Below, piece after piece: positions 57,901-64,000 of a DNA stretch of 64,000 bases. The position numbers were made by a program, and so were the translations under genes. The notes below the pieces were generated by a model, which saw nothing but the letters and a program-made list of their open reading frames with translations, was not told the origin of the DNA and did not search any database. How positions within the stretch are numbered: the first letter of the stretch is position 1; each line of letters begins with the position of its first letter. The DNA comes from JAWPMT01 sp965227935 (lineage in GTDB: Bacteria; Bacteroidota; Bacteroidia; Cytophagales; Cyclobacteriaceae), in contig CBDDGS010000019.1 of NCBI GenBank assembly GCA_965227935.1, positions 620,001 through 684,000 on the forward strand, given 5' to 3'.

Positions 57901-60900
57901 TACCTATTCGGATGCGGGTCCTTACAAGGATGGTGACCTTGTGACAATTACTGCGACCTTCAATGAGGACATGTCCGATAGTCCAGTTCCGCAGATCTCG
58001 ATATCAGGATCGAATACCCTGGCAGCAGATGATATGATGAAGGTGAGTGCGACGGAGTACAGTTATGACTATACAGTTGGCGCTGGTAATGGTACTGCGA
58101 CAGTTTCGTTGAGTACTGGCACTGATTTGGCGGGCAATGAGATCACGTCGATTCCTACGAGTGGGGAGGATTTTGAGGTAGACAACACACCGCCGACGCT
58201 GGAGTCGATGACGATCGCTTCGGGAGTAGCTCCGACGGATCATGCGACAACAGGTGAGTTGGTGACGTTGACGATGGATTTTGATGATGATTTGTCATCT
58301 GCCCCTACGGTTGATTTCACGAGTGGCAGCGCAGCGATCAATGGAGCTGTGACAGTCACGGAGACGGATGCGGTGAACGACATCTGGACGGCGTCATTCA
58401 CGGTATCGGCCTTGGATACTGACGGTGACATTGATTTCACATTGGACTTCACGGATGATGCGGGCAATGCTGGTGCGACAGCTGACAACACTGACTTAGA
58501 TGGTGGCGCTTCGTCTACGGTAGAGGTGGATCAGACAGTACCGACGGTGGAGTCGCTTGAGATCATCAGCGATAATACGACTGACGATCAGCATGGAGTG
58601 ACGACAGATGTGGTTACGATCACTATTGATTTCGATGATGACTTACTATCGGCACCGACTCCGACGATCTTAAGTGGCGGTGTGGGGATTACAGATGGCA
58701 GTCCGACGGTAACGGAGACGGATGCGGTGAATGAGATATGGGAGATATCCTACATTGTCGATGCAGGAGATACCGAAGGCGCAGTCACCTTCTCCATTGC
58801 CTTTACAGATGATGCTGGCAATGCTGGTGTTGCGGTCACCGAATCGGACATCACAAATGGATCATCGATCGAGATCGATTTCACACCACCGACACGTGAA
58901 ACACTAGCGATCATCAGTGACAATGCTACGGACGACCAGCATGGCGTAGCCACTGATGTAGTCACGATTACGATAGACTTTGATGATGACTTATCGGCCG
59001 CCCCGGTACCGACGATATTGAGTGGCGGTGTGGGGATTACGGATGGCAGTCCGACGGTAACGGAGACGGATGCTGTGAATGAGGTATGGGAGATATCCTA
59101 CGTCGTTGACGGCGGCGATACCGAGGGTGCGGTAACCTTTTCGATAGCGTTTACGGATGATGCGGGCAACACAGGCACGGCGATCACGGAGGCAGAGATC
59201 ACAGATGGCTCGTCGATTGAGATTGATCATACGCCGCCGACGCTGGAGTCGATGACGATCGCTTCGGGAGTAGCTCCGACGGATCATGCGACAACAGGTG
59301 AGTTGGTGACGTTGACGATGGATTTTGATGATGATTTGTCATCTGCCCCTACGGTTGATTTCACGAGTGGCAGCGCAGCGATCAATGGAGCTGTGACAGT
59401 CACGGAGACGGATGCGGTGAACGACATCTGGACGGCGTCATTCACGGTATCGGCCTTGGATACTGACGGTGACATTGATTTCACATTGGACTTCACGGAT
59501 GATGCGGGCAATGCTGGTGCGACAGCTGACAACACTGACTTAGATGGTGGCGCTTCGTCTACGGTAGAGGTGGATCAGACAGTACCGACGGTGGAGTCGC
59601 TTGAGATCATCAGCGATAATACGACTGACGATCAGCATGGAGTGGCGACAGATGTGGTTACGATCACTATTGATTTCGATGATGACTTACTATCGGCACC
59701 GACTCCGACGATTTTAAGTGGCGGTGTGGGGATTACAGATGGCAGTCCGACGGTAACGGAGACGGATGCGGTGAATGAGATATGGGAGATATCCTACATT
59801 GTCGATGCAGGAGATACCGAAGGCGCAGTCACCTTCTCCATTGCCTTCACAGATGACGCTGGCAATGCTGGTGTTGCGGTCACTGAATCGGACATTACGA
59901 ATGGATCATTGATAGAGATCGATTTCACGCCACCAACACGTGAAACACTAGCGATCATCAGTGACAATGCTACGGACGACCAGCATGGCGTAGCCACTGA
60001 TGTAGTCACGATTACGATAGACTTTGATGATGACTTATCGGCCGCCCCGGTACCGACGATATTGAGTGGCGGTGTGGGGATTACGGATGGCAGTCCGACG
60101 GTAACGGAGACGGATGCTGTGAATGAGGTATGGGAGATATCCTACGTCGTTGACGGCGGCGATACCGAGGGTGCGGTAACCTTTTCGATAGCGTTTACGG
60201 ATGATGCGGGCAACACAGGCACGGCGATCACGGAGGCAGAGATCACAGATGGCTCGTCGATGGAGATTGATCATACGCCGCCGACGCTGGAGTCGATGAC
60301 GATCGCTTCGGGAGTAGCTCCGACGGATCATGCGACAACAGGTGAGTTGGTGACGTTGACGATGGATTTTGATGATGATTTGTCATCTGCCCCTACGGTT
60401 GATTTCACGAGTGGCAGCGCAGCGATCAATGGAGCTGTGACAGTCACGGAGACGGATGCGGTGAACGACATCTGGACGGCGTCATTCACGGTATCGGCCT
60501 TGGATACTGACGGTGACATTGATTTCACATTGGACTTCACGGATGATGCGGGCAATGCTGGTGCGACAGCTGACAACACTGACTTAGATGGAGGTGCAGC
60601 CTCAACGGTCGAGGTGGACAATACTGCCCCTACGGTATTGAGTGCCAGTATCGACACGGACAATGGCATCGACGATCAGCAGGCTACGGATCTCGATGTG
60701 GTGACGTTGACCTTCACGGTAGATGATGATCTGTTGACAGATCCGACAGTGACATTCAGCAGCGGGGGTACGGCAGTCCAGGGGTCAGTGACGATCAACA
60801 ATGCATCAGCACCGACGTACACGGCCACCTACACCGTAGATGGAAACGGCACTATTGTAGGCACGGATCTGGATGCTGAGGGTGCAGTTACGTTCACGAT

Positions 60901-63900
60901 TGACTTCGATGACGATGCTGGCAACTCGGCGACGACAGTGACGAGTGTTACAGATGGCACCGAAGTGGAGGTGGATTTTACGCCCGCGACCCTTCAGAGC
61001 GCCGTTCAGGATTCCGATACTCAGATCACAGTTACTTTCAGCGAAGTAGTTGAGACCAATGGCACCAATCCCACGGACTTCACAGTTACTGATGCCAATA
61101 CGCCTTCGGTCAATTATGTGGTGTCAGCACAGGCGGATGGTATCGCCGATGATGCGGAAATAGTACTGACCGTAGCTGACCTGTCGGGAGTAATTGGTGA
61201 TTTGTTGGTGAGCTACACTGACAATTCTGGAGAGATCTATGACCTGGCGGGAGTCAGTGCAGCGACATCAGGTCCTGTAACGATCGATCGGGCCATGACG
61301 GGCATTGTATCCCTTTCTGAGGACGCTACGGACGTAGCTAATGGCGATACGAACGGAGATGATTTGGCCATGTACCGAACGAATGCAGGCAATGATCCAA
61401 GCCCTTTGACTCCTGTTACGATTACACCGAGTATCTCTGGAAGTACAATCACTATTTATGATGACGAAGGGCTTACGAGTGTGGTCCAGACGTACAACAA
61501 TGTGACGACTGATGTGTCACCCACTGTTGCGGATCTTGTCGGAATTGACTTCGGAGATGGCACTGCCGACCATGGTGTTTATACCTTCTATATCACCGAA
61601 ACTGCAGTCAATGGGAGCAGTAGTGAGGGTCCTGAAGTGGAGTATTCCATTGCCTTCTTAGATGATATCAGCCTATCTCCGAGCGAGTTGGTCTTCTCTG
61701 GTGAGAATTCTTCAGGAACGGAATTGTCATTGGATAATCATCCTGCTACGGGTCAGAACCTCACCTTCAGCGGTGACGGCTTGACGGATTTTGATATCAA
61801 TCCCGGTGCTACGTCCAGTGCACGGTTCGTTCCAATTGCGGCTGGTGTTGGGACCACCAGCATCGATGTGATTTGGGAGAACGACGCAACAGGCGTCGAG
61901 GCTGCTTTCACTTCTGTGGTCAATTTCACTGTAAACGCCACAACGGAAGTTTTTGTCGGTCAGGCCACCAACCTTGGCAAGTCTGAAGGCAATCAATTCC
62001 TGAATGTCAACAGTTCGCCAGATGCCATCGACGTTGGTGAAGATCTTTCAGATGGTTCGGATCCTGATTTCTACTCGCTTGAAGTGTACTACGTGGAGAA
62101 CGGTGCGGTGAAGACAGACATACCTGGGGATGCTCCAGGTGCACTGAGACCTGACGGTAATCTTGCGAATCTGCTGCTTGCCTATGACTCTGACAACAAC
62201 AGGCCGCCGATTACTGCGGGTGTACCCACCTTCACCGAGGATGAGTGGGAGTTTGATCCTTCAGCATTTACAGCGTTGGGAGTCTCTGGGGCCCAGGAGG
62301 TAGACACGCTCTTGTTCATTTATGTCGTATCCTCTGATGATGGTGCCACGTTGGTGGAGAATGCATTCGCCAACATTCGCCTATACCCGAATCCTGAAAT
62401 TGCGATTCAAGGTGTAGACGACTACTACTGTAACAGCGATGACGAATTCCCAATTCTCCTGGATCTCTTCACATATGATGGTGATGGGGGAGTAGATTTG
62501 AACGACGTCGCCATCTCGAACGGGTACAAGCTGCTGTACAAACAAGCTAGTGCCGACCCCTATGTGCAAATTGCAGACTCAACAGCAACTGGTTCGGTAA
62601 TTGTCAATACATTCGATCCATCACAGGTTGCATCAATCAACGGCGGCAATGACATAGGGTTCTATAGGATCGAATACACCACAGATCCACAGACAGCGGC
62701 CTCCACTACCAGTACCACCACCTTTGACTTCCAGGTCCTTGGGCACGCGGCGGAACCGAGTATCGTTTCCAATCTCGACAGTATCGGTAGCTTTGATGCG
62801 ATAGGGTACTTGCTCGAGTATTCCGTAGGTCAGGATCTGGGAACTTTGACCTCTTCTGGAGCGTCTATCACCTGGTTGGATCAAATAGACCAGGAGATCA
62901 GTTCAGGGAATACGATCGATGTACGTGATGATGTTTTCGGAATCGATCCGGCCATCCGCACTAGTAGAACGATCAAGTTTTTTGACAACAACCTGATCGA
63001 TAATGCGGGGGTACCTACCGTCAATTTCGATGGATGTGCTTCTGAAAATGTCCTGGTCGACATCGAGATCTATCCAATACCTGATGCACCTGTCGTCTTA
63101 GTAGCGGACAATGTGAATGAAGAGGATGTGAGTACTGCGACCCAAAACTCATTCCTCTTTGAGTATTGCGAGGATGATCTCATCGCCGATATGACCTTTG
63201 ACAATGACGTTAGCGACAGCCGGGCCCACTTCACTGTCTATGATGCCAACTTGAACAGGGTGCTGGATTCGGCCTTTGTGACACTGAACTGGTCTCAACA
63301 TATTTTTGGCAACGAGACACCGAGAGACACTATCATCTTCATCGCAACAGTGACGGAGGATTCCATATTCGCTGGTGGCGGTAATACAGCTTTCCCCGGA
63401 AGTACTTCTGATACATCCAAGATCGAACTCAGAGTGCACGACGTGCCTGTGAGTATCCTGGACATGGTGACCACTCAGGGTAAAGACTTGTTCTTCACTG
63501 AGTACTTCACCTGTGAGGGGGATGACTTCGCGCCCATCGATGCTCCTGAGGTCCTCGATCCGGCGGGTGTGAAGAACGATACCCTATTCTTCTGGTATTT
63601 GGATGATGGCGATCTCACATTTGCAGGTACACCATTCGTATTTGGAGGTGGTGGCGACGAATTCTTGCAAGAATCACCATCTCTCACTACTGGCGACCTT
63701 GAGGGCTTCACTACTACTTACCAAGACCCGTCAGGCGGAGCGATGACGACTGCCGAGTTTGACATTAATGTCCCTGGCACGTACTACGTATGGGTAACAG
63801 AGGCTGTGCAGCAAAGCGAAGACTCCGATTTCCCCGGGTGTCAGAGTGAACCGACGTTGGTCTCTATCACCGTGTTCCCCGATGCCCTGGAAGCGACAAT

Positions 63901-64000
63901 CGACAGCAAAACGGTATCGCCCAACAATTCAAATGATGTGGACTATGAGTACTTCTTCTGTGCCTCGGATCTGGATGCATCTGTTACCTTCGAGGCGGCA
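45914..64000 (+). CDS. giant repeat-rich secreted protein, open to the window edge (3'-truncated)
   Basis: The frame runs from the ATG at 45914 through base 64000 without a stop: 6,029 codons, gene unfinished. A signal sequence ends at Ala-Tyr-Ala (residue 81) after an unusually long n-region of about 64 residues. Domains: choice-of-anchor-D-like (about 103-202); lamin-tail-like beta domain (about 209-416); two cadherin/VCBS-like units starting with Asn-Asp-Ala-Pro (about 418-736); family A repeats (739-3023); Ig-like domains including one Big_5-like (3024-3276); family B repeats (3278-4093); family C repeats (4094-about 5022); then a Big_5-like domain and diverse beta domains to the edge. 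Composition is very rich in Asp, Thr, Ser, Gly and Val and poor in Lys and Arg. A T9SS sorting domain would be expected beyond the window, but this is unseen. Confidence 0.93.
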   Translation, partial: MKRPISSSLRSSASSADTSPLILPSKGDLGNFSNDTNSFEGLAHSGDVSSSFGCAGLLGLPLGRVLSFLIACFIFVGFAYAQPAEINVTGSGSSIPGDDSNTPSLTDHTDFGSTLVSAGTIVRTFTIENSGNAALVVSAVNILPNDDEFSVTASPSTPVSGSSSTTFDITFNPTGTGTRTAKISIDNSDSDEDPYVFNIQGYGLSDPFFSAGDIAFTMYSATGDDEFAFVALTEIAIGRVIHFMDHGWDNSTNNILGNSEGTVSFTAGVTISAGDQVVIDATGGTATLESTGGSAGTVDDSSDGGFLLNATDGDQILAFEGSVIGGDKVGVSQFLAAIHADAGDWDVSPSTTSESNLPSALTEGTNAVALFASATERDDAVYSGSANLSISALRTSINDDANWTSRDTPAYTISDLSVNDAPVITGLDATSANPFTEDGVAVQLDADVTVSDTELDALNSGSGDYTDATITIARSGGANSDDSFSFGVSGSYPFSDPNISRAAAPAGVIGTFVDDGSGTLTITFTGNTPTTADVYSVLRLVNYENGNNNPPASVDLDVTLDDGAAFGSSVTETIAVNITAVNDAPEIDLNGLSPNTFVPGFGAVIIDPDVTISDAELDALNDYDGATITISRNTSANSDDVFSLATDATYTLSGSTLLDDGTSIGTFVDDAAGTLTISFDNDLKTPESLDVEAVFELVQYSNGNASPPDLVQLDVVLNDGAASNNTVTENITVDIAANDSDIIVDNTLSKATNADPTVYDGTSIDGAGDDELEVARFTLRDGGGSNDFDLVGTVVTDITFNVSNWENLAQIALYDGTGEVGESTVSSGIVAFSSLTITAPDNDTEPLSIWVTFKNDGSVDDNEAIEVTIDVSALVSGNGSSFASGFTGGVDLVDTNSGDENRIEVTGDRLIFNVQPSNAETNIVMTPTVEVTLVDVNGNTDTDNTTGITDVELSSSGTLTGDPVGSSSVSSGVYSFNSLVHTVAGSGLTLTAASTGVVVSGGSPPYTSTAFEVGSPVSESDIVNAAFTAETNFDPTTYDASTIDNTGDDELEIARFTLRDGGGTDSDGFHTEVDGITLNFTSGSANVAQVAIFSGATEIEAGTLTGSSITFNSFTNPLIAADDGTVDFSVFVTFKTDGSVVDGEVVDVEIDVSTLSVAANSSGFDGTFTSGSDLGPTLSGDDNRIEVTGDRLIFNVQPSDIATNGTMSPAVEVTLVDVDGNVDTDNSAGITDVELSSSGTLTGEPVGSSSVSSGVYSFNLLVHTVAGSGLTLTAASTGVVVTGGSPPYTSTTFDVLDPISESDIINTAFTAETNFDPTTYDASTLDNGGDDELEIARFTLRDGGGTDSDGFNTEVDGITLNFTSGSANVAQVAIFAGSTEIEAGTLTGSSITFSSFTNPLIATDDGTVDFSVFVTFKADGSVVDGEVVDVEIDVSTLSVPANSSGFDGTFTSGSDLGPTLAGDDNRIEVTGDRLIFNVQPSNAETNIAMTPTVEVTLVDVDGNTDTDNTAGITDVELSSSGTLTGDPVGSSSVSSGVYSFNSLVHTVAGSGLTLTAASTGVVVSGGSPPYTSTAFEVGSPVSESDIVNAAFTAETNFDPTTYDASTIDNTGDDELEIARFTLRDGGGTDSDGFHTEVDGITLNFASGSANLAQVAIFAGSTEIEAGTLTGSSITFNSFTNPLIAADDGTVDFSVFVTFKADGSVVDGEVVDVEIDVSTLSVAANSSGFDGTFTSGSDLGPTLSGDDNRIEVTGDRLIFNEQPSDIATNGTMSPAVEVTLVDGDGNVDTDNSAGITDVELSSSGTLTGDPVGSSSVSSGVYSFNSLVHTVAGSGLTLTAATTGVVVAGGSPPYTSTTFAVLDPISESDIINAAFTAETNFDPTTYDASTLDNGGDDELEIARFTLRDGGGTDSDLSPTEVDGITLNFASGSANVAQVAIFAGSTEIEAGTLTGSSITFNSFTNPLIATDDGTVDFSVFVTFKADGSVVDGEVVDVEIDVSTLSVAANSSGFDGTFTSGSDLGPTLSGDDNRIEVTGDRLIFNVQPSDIATNGTMSPAVEVTLVDGDGNVDTDNSAGITDVELSSSGTLTGDPVGSSSVSSGVYSFNSLVHTVAGSGLTLTAASTGVVVSGGSPPYTSTTFDVLDPISESDIINAAFTAETNFDPTTYDASTLDNGGDDELEIARFTLRDGGGTDSDLSPTEVDGITLNFASGSANVAQVAIFAGSTEIEAGTLTGSSITFNSFTNPLIATDDGTIDFSVFVTFKADGSVVDGEVVDVEIDVSTLSVAANSSGFDGTFTSGSDLGPTLSGDDNRIEVTATELSFTVDATNTTTNVAMSTVEVSIVDSDSNVDLDNTAGAGSPVEITSNGTLDSSPKSAALTSGVATFTDIVHTATATGRQLTASSTGLSNELSGTFDITGPDSESNIIVDAGLSKQSNFDPTTYTATDIDLGTAGDELQVARFTLQDGGNDITDSDGAATVLSEITFVVTNPDNINKIALYSGGSELAEGTLTAGVVEFTGLSLTAADEGTATLNVYVTFVTDGSVVDGEAIDVTIDVSELVSGTGSGFDSGFTGGADLTDTNSSDENRIDVTATHLAFTTEPVEIGVDTDFTLVVEAQDNNDNTDADFTEDITIEVEDGPGGGDLSASPGSVTATTGNGQLVNGVATFSDLEVDKGGDYVFRGVSASYTNNSGNEAETGTIEALDDLSDIIENQAFIASYPEFINYDQYDDDNLDGSGTDELVIARFEIRDGGEFGDDDNKVTRFHEIDLQFQGGSEAYIHRMAVYTVTDVNGLGSGFEVAEYDVEADGGDTFDFNFRKTSSGGPFSDDFDVPDNSSAIIEVRVSFVKDVDDQAVISLLLVDAEEGGGQSKFTGDLAIPLGGALDGVQAGTNNLTGGDNKIDVVASKLVLTNDASLTGSSPYERNTDNISPTIEAQDVNNNLDLDETSEIAVTGPADFDGAGAITSTFSLTAGTGTAAFTIFSEEEDVVLSFADNDGTAGSRTGTTAIGTGDASSAIDVYDQTAPTVTSRDPADDATGVPLTDELEIVFSEDVAAVAGGHVTVVSDHIPPDVFELDVDNVSEVSITGSTVTITLPAPLRGSARDYYVLVDADAFDDSPNNTDAVDAAALNFAGYLTDNGWEFTTGADNDAPTLTITRNAVTNGSFDNTSDATVSFDLAFSEPMDDATIGLDDVTVTLSGVTVGGSGSGLANSFGSDAILSNDGDDQNYTLTLSTIAITTPGTDGTISITVGPSIDDENGNSMLAAEGPSDAFTIDQSPPTAAITYSDAGPYKDGDIVTITTTFDEDMSDSPVPEIIITGSNSVPATDMTKVSATEYTYDHTVGTGDGTATVSLSTGTDLAGNEITSIPTSGEDFEVDNTAPTAAITYSDAGPYKDGDLVTITATFNEDMSDSPVPQISISGSNTLAADDMMKVSATEYSYDYTVGAGDGTATVSLSTGTDLAGNEITSIPTSGEDFEVDNTAPTAAITYSDAGPYKDGDLVTITATFDEDMSDSPVPQISISGSNTLAADDMMKVSATEYSYDYTVGVGNGTATVSLSTGTDLAGNEITSIPTSGEDFEVDNTAPTAAITYSDAGPYKDGDLVTITATFNEDMSDSPVPQISISGSNTLAADDMMKVSATEYSYDYTVGAGNGTATVSLSTGTDLAGNEITSIPTSGEDFEVDNTAPTAAITYSDAGPYKDGDIVTITATFNEDMSDSPVPEITITGSNSVPATDMTKVSATEYTYDHTVGTGDGTATVSLSTGTDLAGNEITSIPTSGEDFEVDNTAPTAAITYSDAGPYKDGDLVTITATFNEDMSDSPVPQISISGSNTLAADDMMKVSATEYSYDYTVGAGDGTATVSLSTGTDLAGNEITSIPTSGEDFEVDNTAPTAAITYSDAGPYKDGDLVTITATFDEDMSDSPVPQISISGSNTLAADDMMKVSATEYSYDYTVGVGNGTATVSLSTGTDLAGNEITSIPTSGEDFEVDNTAPTAAITYSDAGPYKDGDLVTITATFNEDMSDSPVPQISISGSNTLAADDMMKVSATEYSYDYTVGAGNGTATVSLSTGTDLAGNEITSIPTSGEDFEVDNTPPTLESMTIASGVAPTDHATTGELVTLTMDFDDDLSSAPTVDFTSGSAAINGAVTVTETDAVNDIWTASFTVSALDTDGDIDFTLDFTDDAGNAGATADNTDLDGGASSTVEVDQTVPTVESLEIISDNTTDDQHGVTTDVVTITIDFDDDLLSAPTPTILSGGVGITDGSPTVTETDAVNEIWEISYIVDAGDTEGAVTFSIAFTDDAGNAGVAVTESDITNGSSIEIDFTPPTRETLAIISDNATDDQHGVATDVVTITIDFDDDLSAAPVPTILSGGVGITDGSPTVTETDAVNEVWEISYVVDGGDTEGAVTFSIAFTDDAGNTGTAITEAEITDGSSIEIDHTPPTLESMTIASGVAPTDHATTGELVTLTMDFDDDLSSAPTVDFTSGSAAINGAVTVTETDAVNDIWTASFTVSALDTDGDIDFTLDFTDDAGNAGATADNTDLDGGASSTVEVDQTVPTVESLEIISDNTTDDQHGVATDVVTITIDFDDDLLSAPTPTILSGGVGITDGSPTVTETDAVNEIWEISYIVDAGDTEGAVTFSIAFTDDAGNAGVAVTESDITNGSLIEIDFTPPTRETLAIISDNATDDQHGVATDVVTITIDFDDDLSAAPVPTILSGGVGITDGSPTVTETDAVNEVWEISYVVDGGDTEGAVTFSIAFTDDAGNTGTAITEAEITDGSSMEIDHTPPTLESMTIASGVAPTDHATTGELVTLTMDFDDDLSSAPTVDFTSGSAAINGAVTVTETDAVNDIWTASFTVSALDTDGDIDFTLDFTDDAGNAGATADNTDLDGGAASTVEVDNTAPTVLSASIDTDNGIDDQQATDLDVVTLTFTVDDDLLTDPTVTFSSGGTAVQGSVTINNASAPTYTATYTVDGNGTIVGTDLDAEGAVTFTIDFDDDAGNSATTVTSVTDGTEVEVDFTPATLQSAVQDSDTQITVTFSEVVETNGTNPTDFTVTDANTPSVNYVVSAQADGIADDAEIVLTVADLSGVIGDLLVSYTDNSGEIYDLAGVSAATSGPVTIDRAMTGIVSLSEDATDVANGDTNGDDLAMYRTNAGNDPSPLTPVTITPSISGSTITIYDDEGLTSVVQTYNNVTTDVSPTVADLVGIDFGDGTADHGVYTFYITETAVNGSSSEGPEVEYSIAFLDDISLSPSELVFSGENSSGTELSLDNHPATGQNLTFSGDGLTDFDINPGATSSARFVPIAAGVGTTSIDVIWENDATGVEAAFTSVVNFTVNATTEVFVGQATNLGKSEGNQFLNVNSSPDAIDVGEDLSDGSDPDFYSLEVYYVENGAVKTDIPGDAPGALRPDGNLANLLLAYDSDNNRPPITAGVPTFTEDEWEFDPSAFTALGVSGAQEVDTLLFIYVVSSDDGATLVENAFANIRLYPNPEIAIQGVDDYYCNSDDEFPILLDLFTYDGDGGVDLNDVAISNGYKLLYKQASADPYVQIADSTATGSVIVNTFDPSQVASINGGNDIGFYRIEYTTDPQTAASTTSTTTFDFQVLGHAAEPSIVSNLDSIGSFDAIGYLLEYSVGQDLGTLTSSGASITWLDQIDQEISSGNTIDVRDDVFGIDPAIRTSRTIKFFDNNLIDNAGVPTVNFDGCASENVLVDIEIYPIPDAPVVLVADNVNEEDVSTATQNSFLFEYCEDDLIADMTFDNDVSDSRAHFTVYDANLNRVLDSAFVTLNWSQHIFGNETPRDTIIFIATVTEDSIFAGGGNTAFPGSTSDTSKIELRVHDVPVSILDMVTTQGKDLFFTEYFTCEGDDFAPIDAPEVLDPAGVKNDTLFFWYLDDGDLTFAGTPFVFGGGGDEFLQESPSLTTGDLEGFTTTYQDPSGGAMTTAEFDINVPGTYYVWVTEAVQQSEDSDFPGCQSEPTLVSITVFPDALEATIDSKTVSPNNSNDVDYEYFFCASDLDASVTFEAA
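48128..54980 (+). repeat. family A tandem repeats, 846-bp (282-residue) units
   Basis: Eight units start at about 48128, 48968, 49814, 50660, 51506, 52352, 53177 and 54029. The middle ones are exactly 846 bp apart, and four full units (48968-52351) are nearly identical; the outer ones diverge. Each unit has a half beginning Glu-Ser-Asp-Ile with Tyr-Asp-Ala-Ser and Asp-Asp-Glu-Leu-Glu-Ile-Ala-Arg-Phe, and a half beginning Arg-Ile-Glu-Val-Thr. Variant signatures alternate (units 2 and 4 match; 3, 5 and 6 match), so a two-unit 1,692-bp block was probably copied. Confidence 0.9.
55745..58192 (+). repeat. family B tandem repeats, eight 306-bp (102-residue) units in two four-unit blocks
   Basis: Units start at 55745, 56051, 56357, 56663, 56969, 57275, 57581 and 57887, each exactly 306 bp. 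Units 1-4 correspond in order to units 5-8, so a 1,224-bp block has been duplicated; unit 2 and unit 6 differ by one base by eye. Each encodes an Ig-like fold starting Pro-Thr-Ala-Ala-Ile-Thr-Tyr-Ser-Asp and ending Gly-Glu-Asp-Phe-Glu-Val-Asp-Asn-Thr. Confidence 0.95.
58193..60985 (+). repeat. family C tandem repeats, 348-bp (116-residue) units in three-unit blocks
   Basis: Units start at 58193, 58541, 58889, 59237, 59585, 59933 and 60281, each exactly 348 bp; an eighth, diverged unit begins at 60629. Three unit types occur in the order c1-c2-c3-c1-c2-c3-c1, a 1,044-bp higher-order block. The c1 copies at 58193 and 59237 look identical by eye, and the third matches until about 60590. Each unit has an Asp-Phe-Asp-Asp-Asp-Leu strand and Asp-Asp-Ala-Gly-Asn, suggesting calcium-binding Ig-like domains. 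Confidence 0.95.

Noticed and set aside
55745..60985. CRISPR-like or satellite non-coding array
   Set aside because: Units are 306 or 348 bp, directly adjacent without unique spacers, multiples of three and in frame with the giant protein; they are coding repeats.

Overview
The window reads as chromosome from a Bacteroidota bacterium, most likely a marine Cytophagales-like gliding or type IX secretion (T9SS) lineage. The signs are two PorP/SprF-family outer membrane proteins, two cargo proteins with T9SS type-B (gliding-motility-associated) C-terminal domains, SprB-type repeats, the secG/TPR-like/lptE/sigma-54 activator/miaB cluster seen in this phylum, and a perfect TAnnTTTG -7 box upstream of miaB. 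No tRNA, rRNA, CRISPR, insertion sequence or prophage was seen. Coding density is very high, and the largest gene-free gap is about 240 bp.

Layout. (1) 1-8535 holds housekeeping genes: a partial conserved gene, then on the minus strand secG, a TPR-like protein, lptE, a receiver-less sigma-54 activator, miaB and a YceI-like lipoprotein. The plus strand then carries a gamma-carbonic-anhydrase-family protein, a hotdog thioesterase (4-bp overlap) and a small four-helix membrane protein. (2) 7570-33151, minus strand, is a T9SS surface-protein locus. In transcription order it encodes a PorP/SprF barrel with a C-terminal SPOR domain, a 1113-aa VCBS/Ig-like type-B cargo, a giant SprB-like adhesin and a second PorP/SprF protein. 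The giant is broken in this sequence into 1490-aa and 4921-aa frames. Removing one C from a CCC run at 23308-23310 restores a single protein of about 6,397 aa. (3) 33319-38415, plus strand, encodes an outer-membrane barrel, a histone-deacetylase-family hydrolase and an unusual MFS-like/HEAT/cNMP-binding fusion. (4) 38516-64000, plus strand, is a five-gene co-directional set: a protein with three TIR-like modules, a membrane-spanning nSTAND1-WD40 NTPase, a periplasmic-domain plus beta-barrel protein, a beta-propeller-like lipoprotein, and a second giant that is open from 45914 to the window edge (6,029 codons, no stop).

The second giant is the most striking object. After an unusually long signal-peptide n-region and a few N-terminal domains it carries three unrelated repeat families, each amplified as higher-order blocks: 846-bp units, 306-bp units in a duplicated four-unit block, and 348-bp units in a duplicated three-unit block. 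All are in frame and many copies are almost identical.

The most interesting hypothesis is that region 4 is a signalling-to-surface module in which intracellular TIR/STAND proteins are genetically linked to an outer-membrane barrel, a surface lipoprotein and a giant secreted protein. The gene order and domains are read from sequence; the functional coupling is inference.
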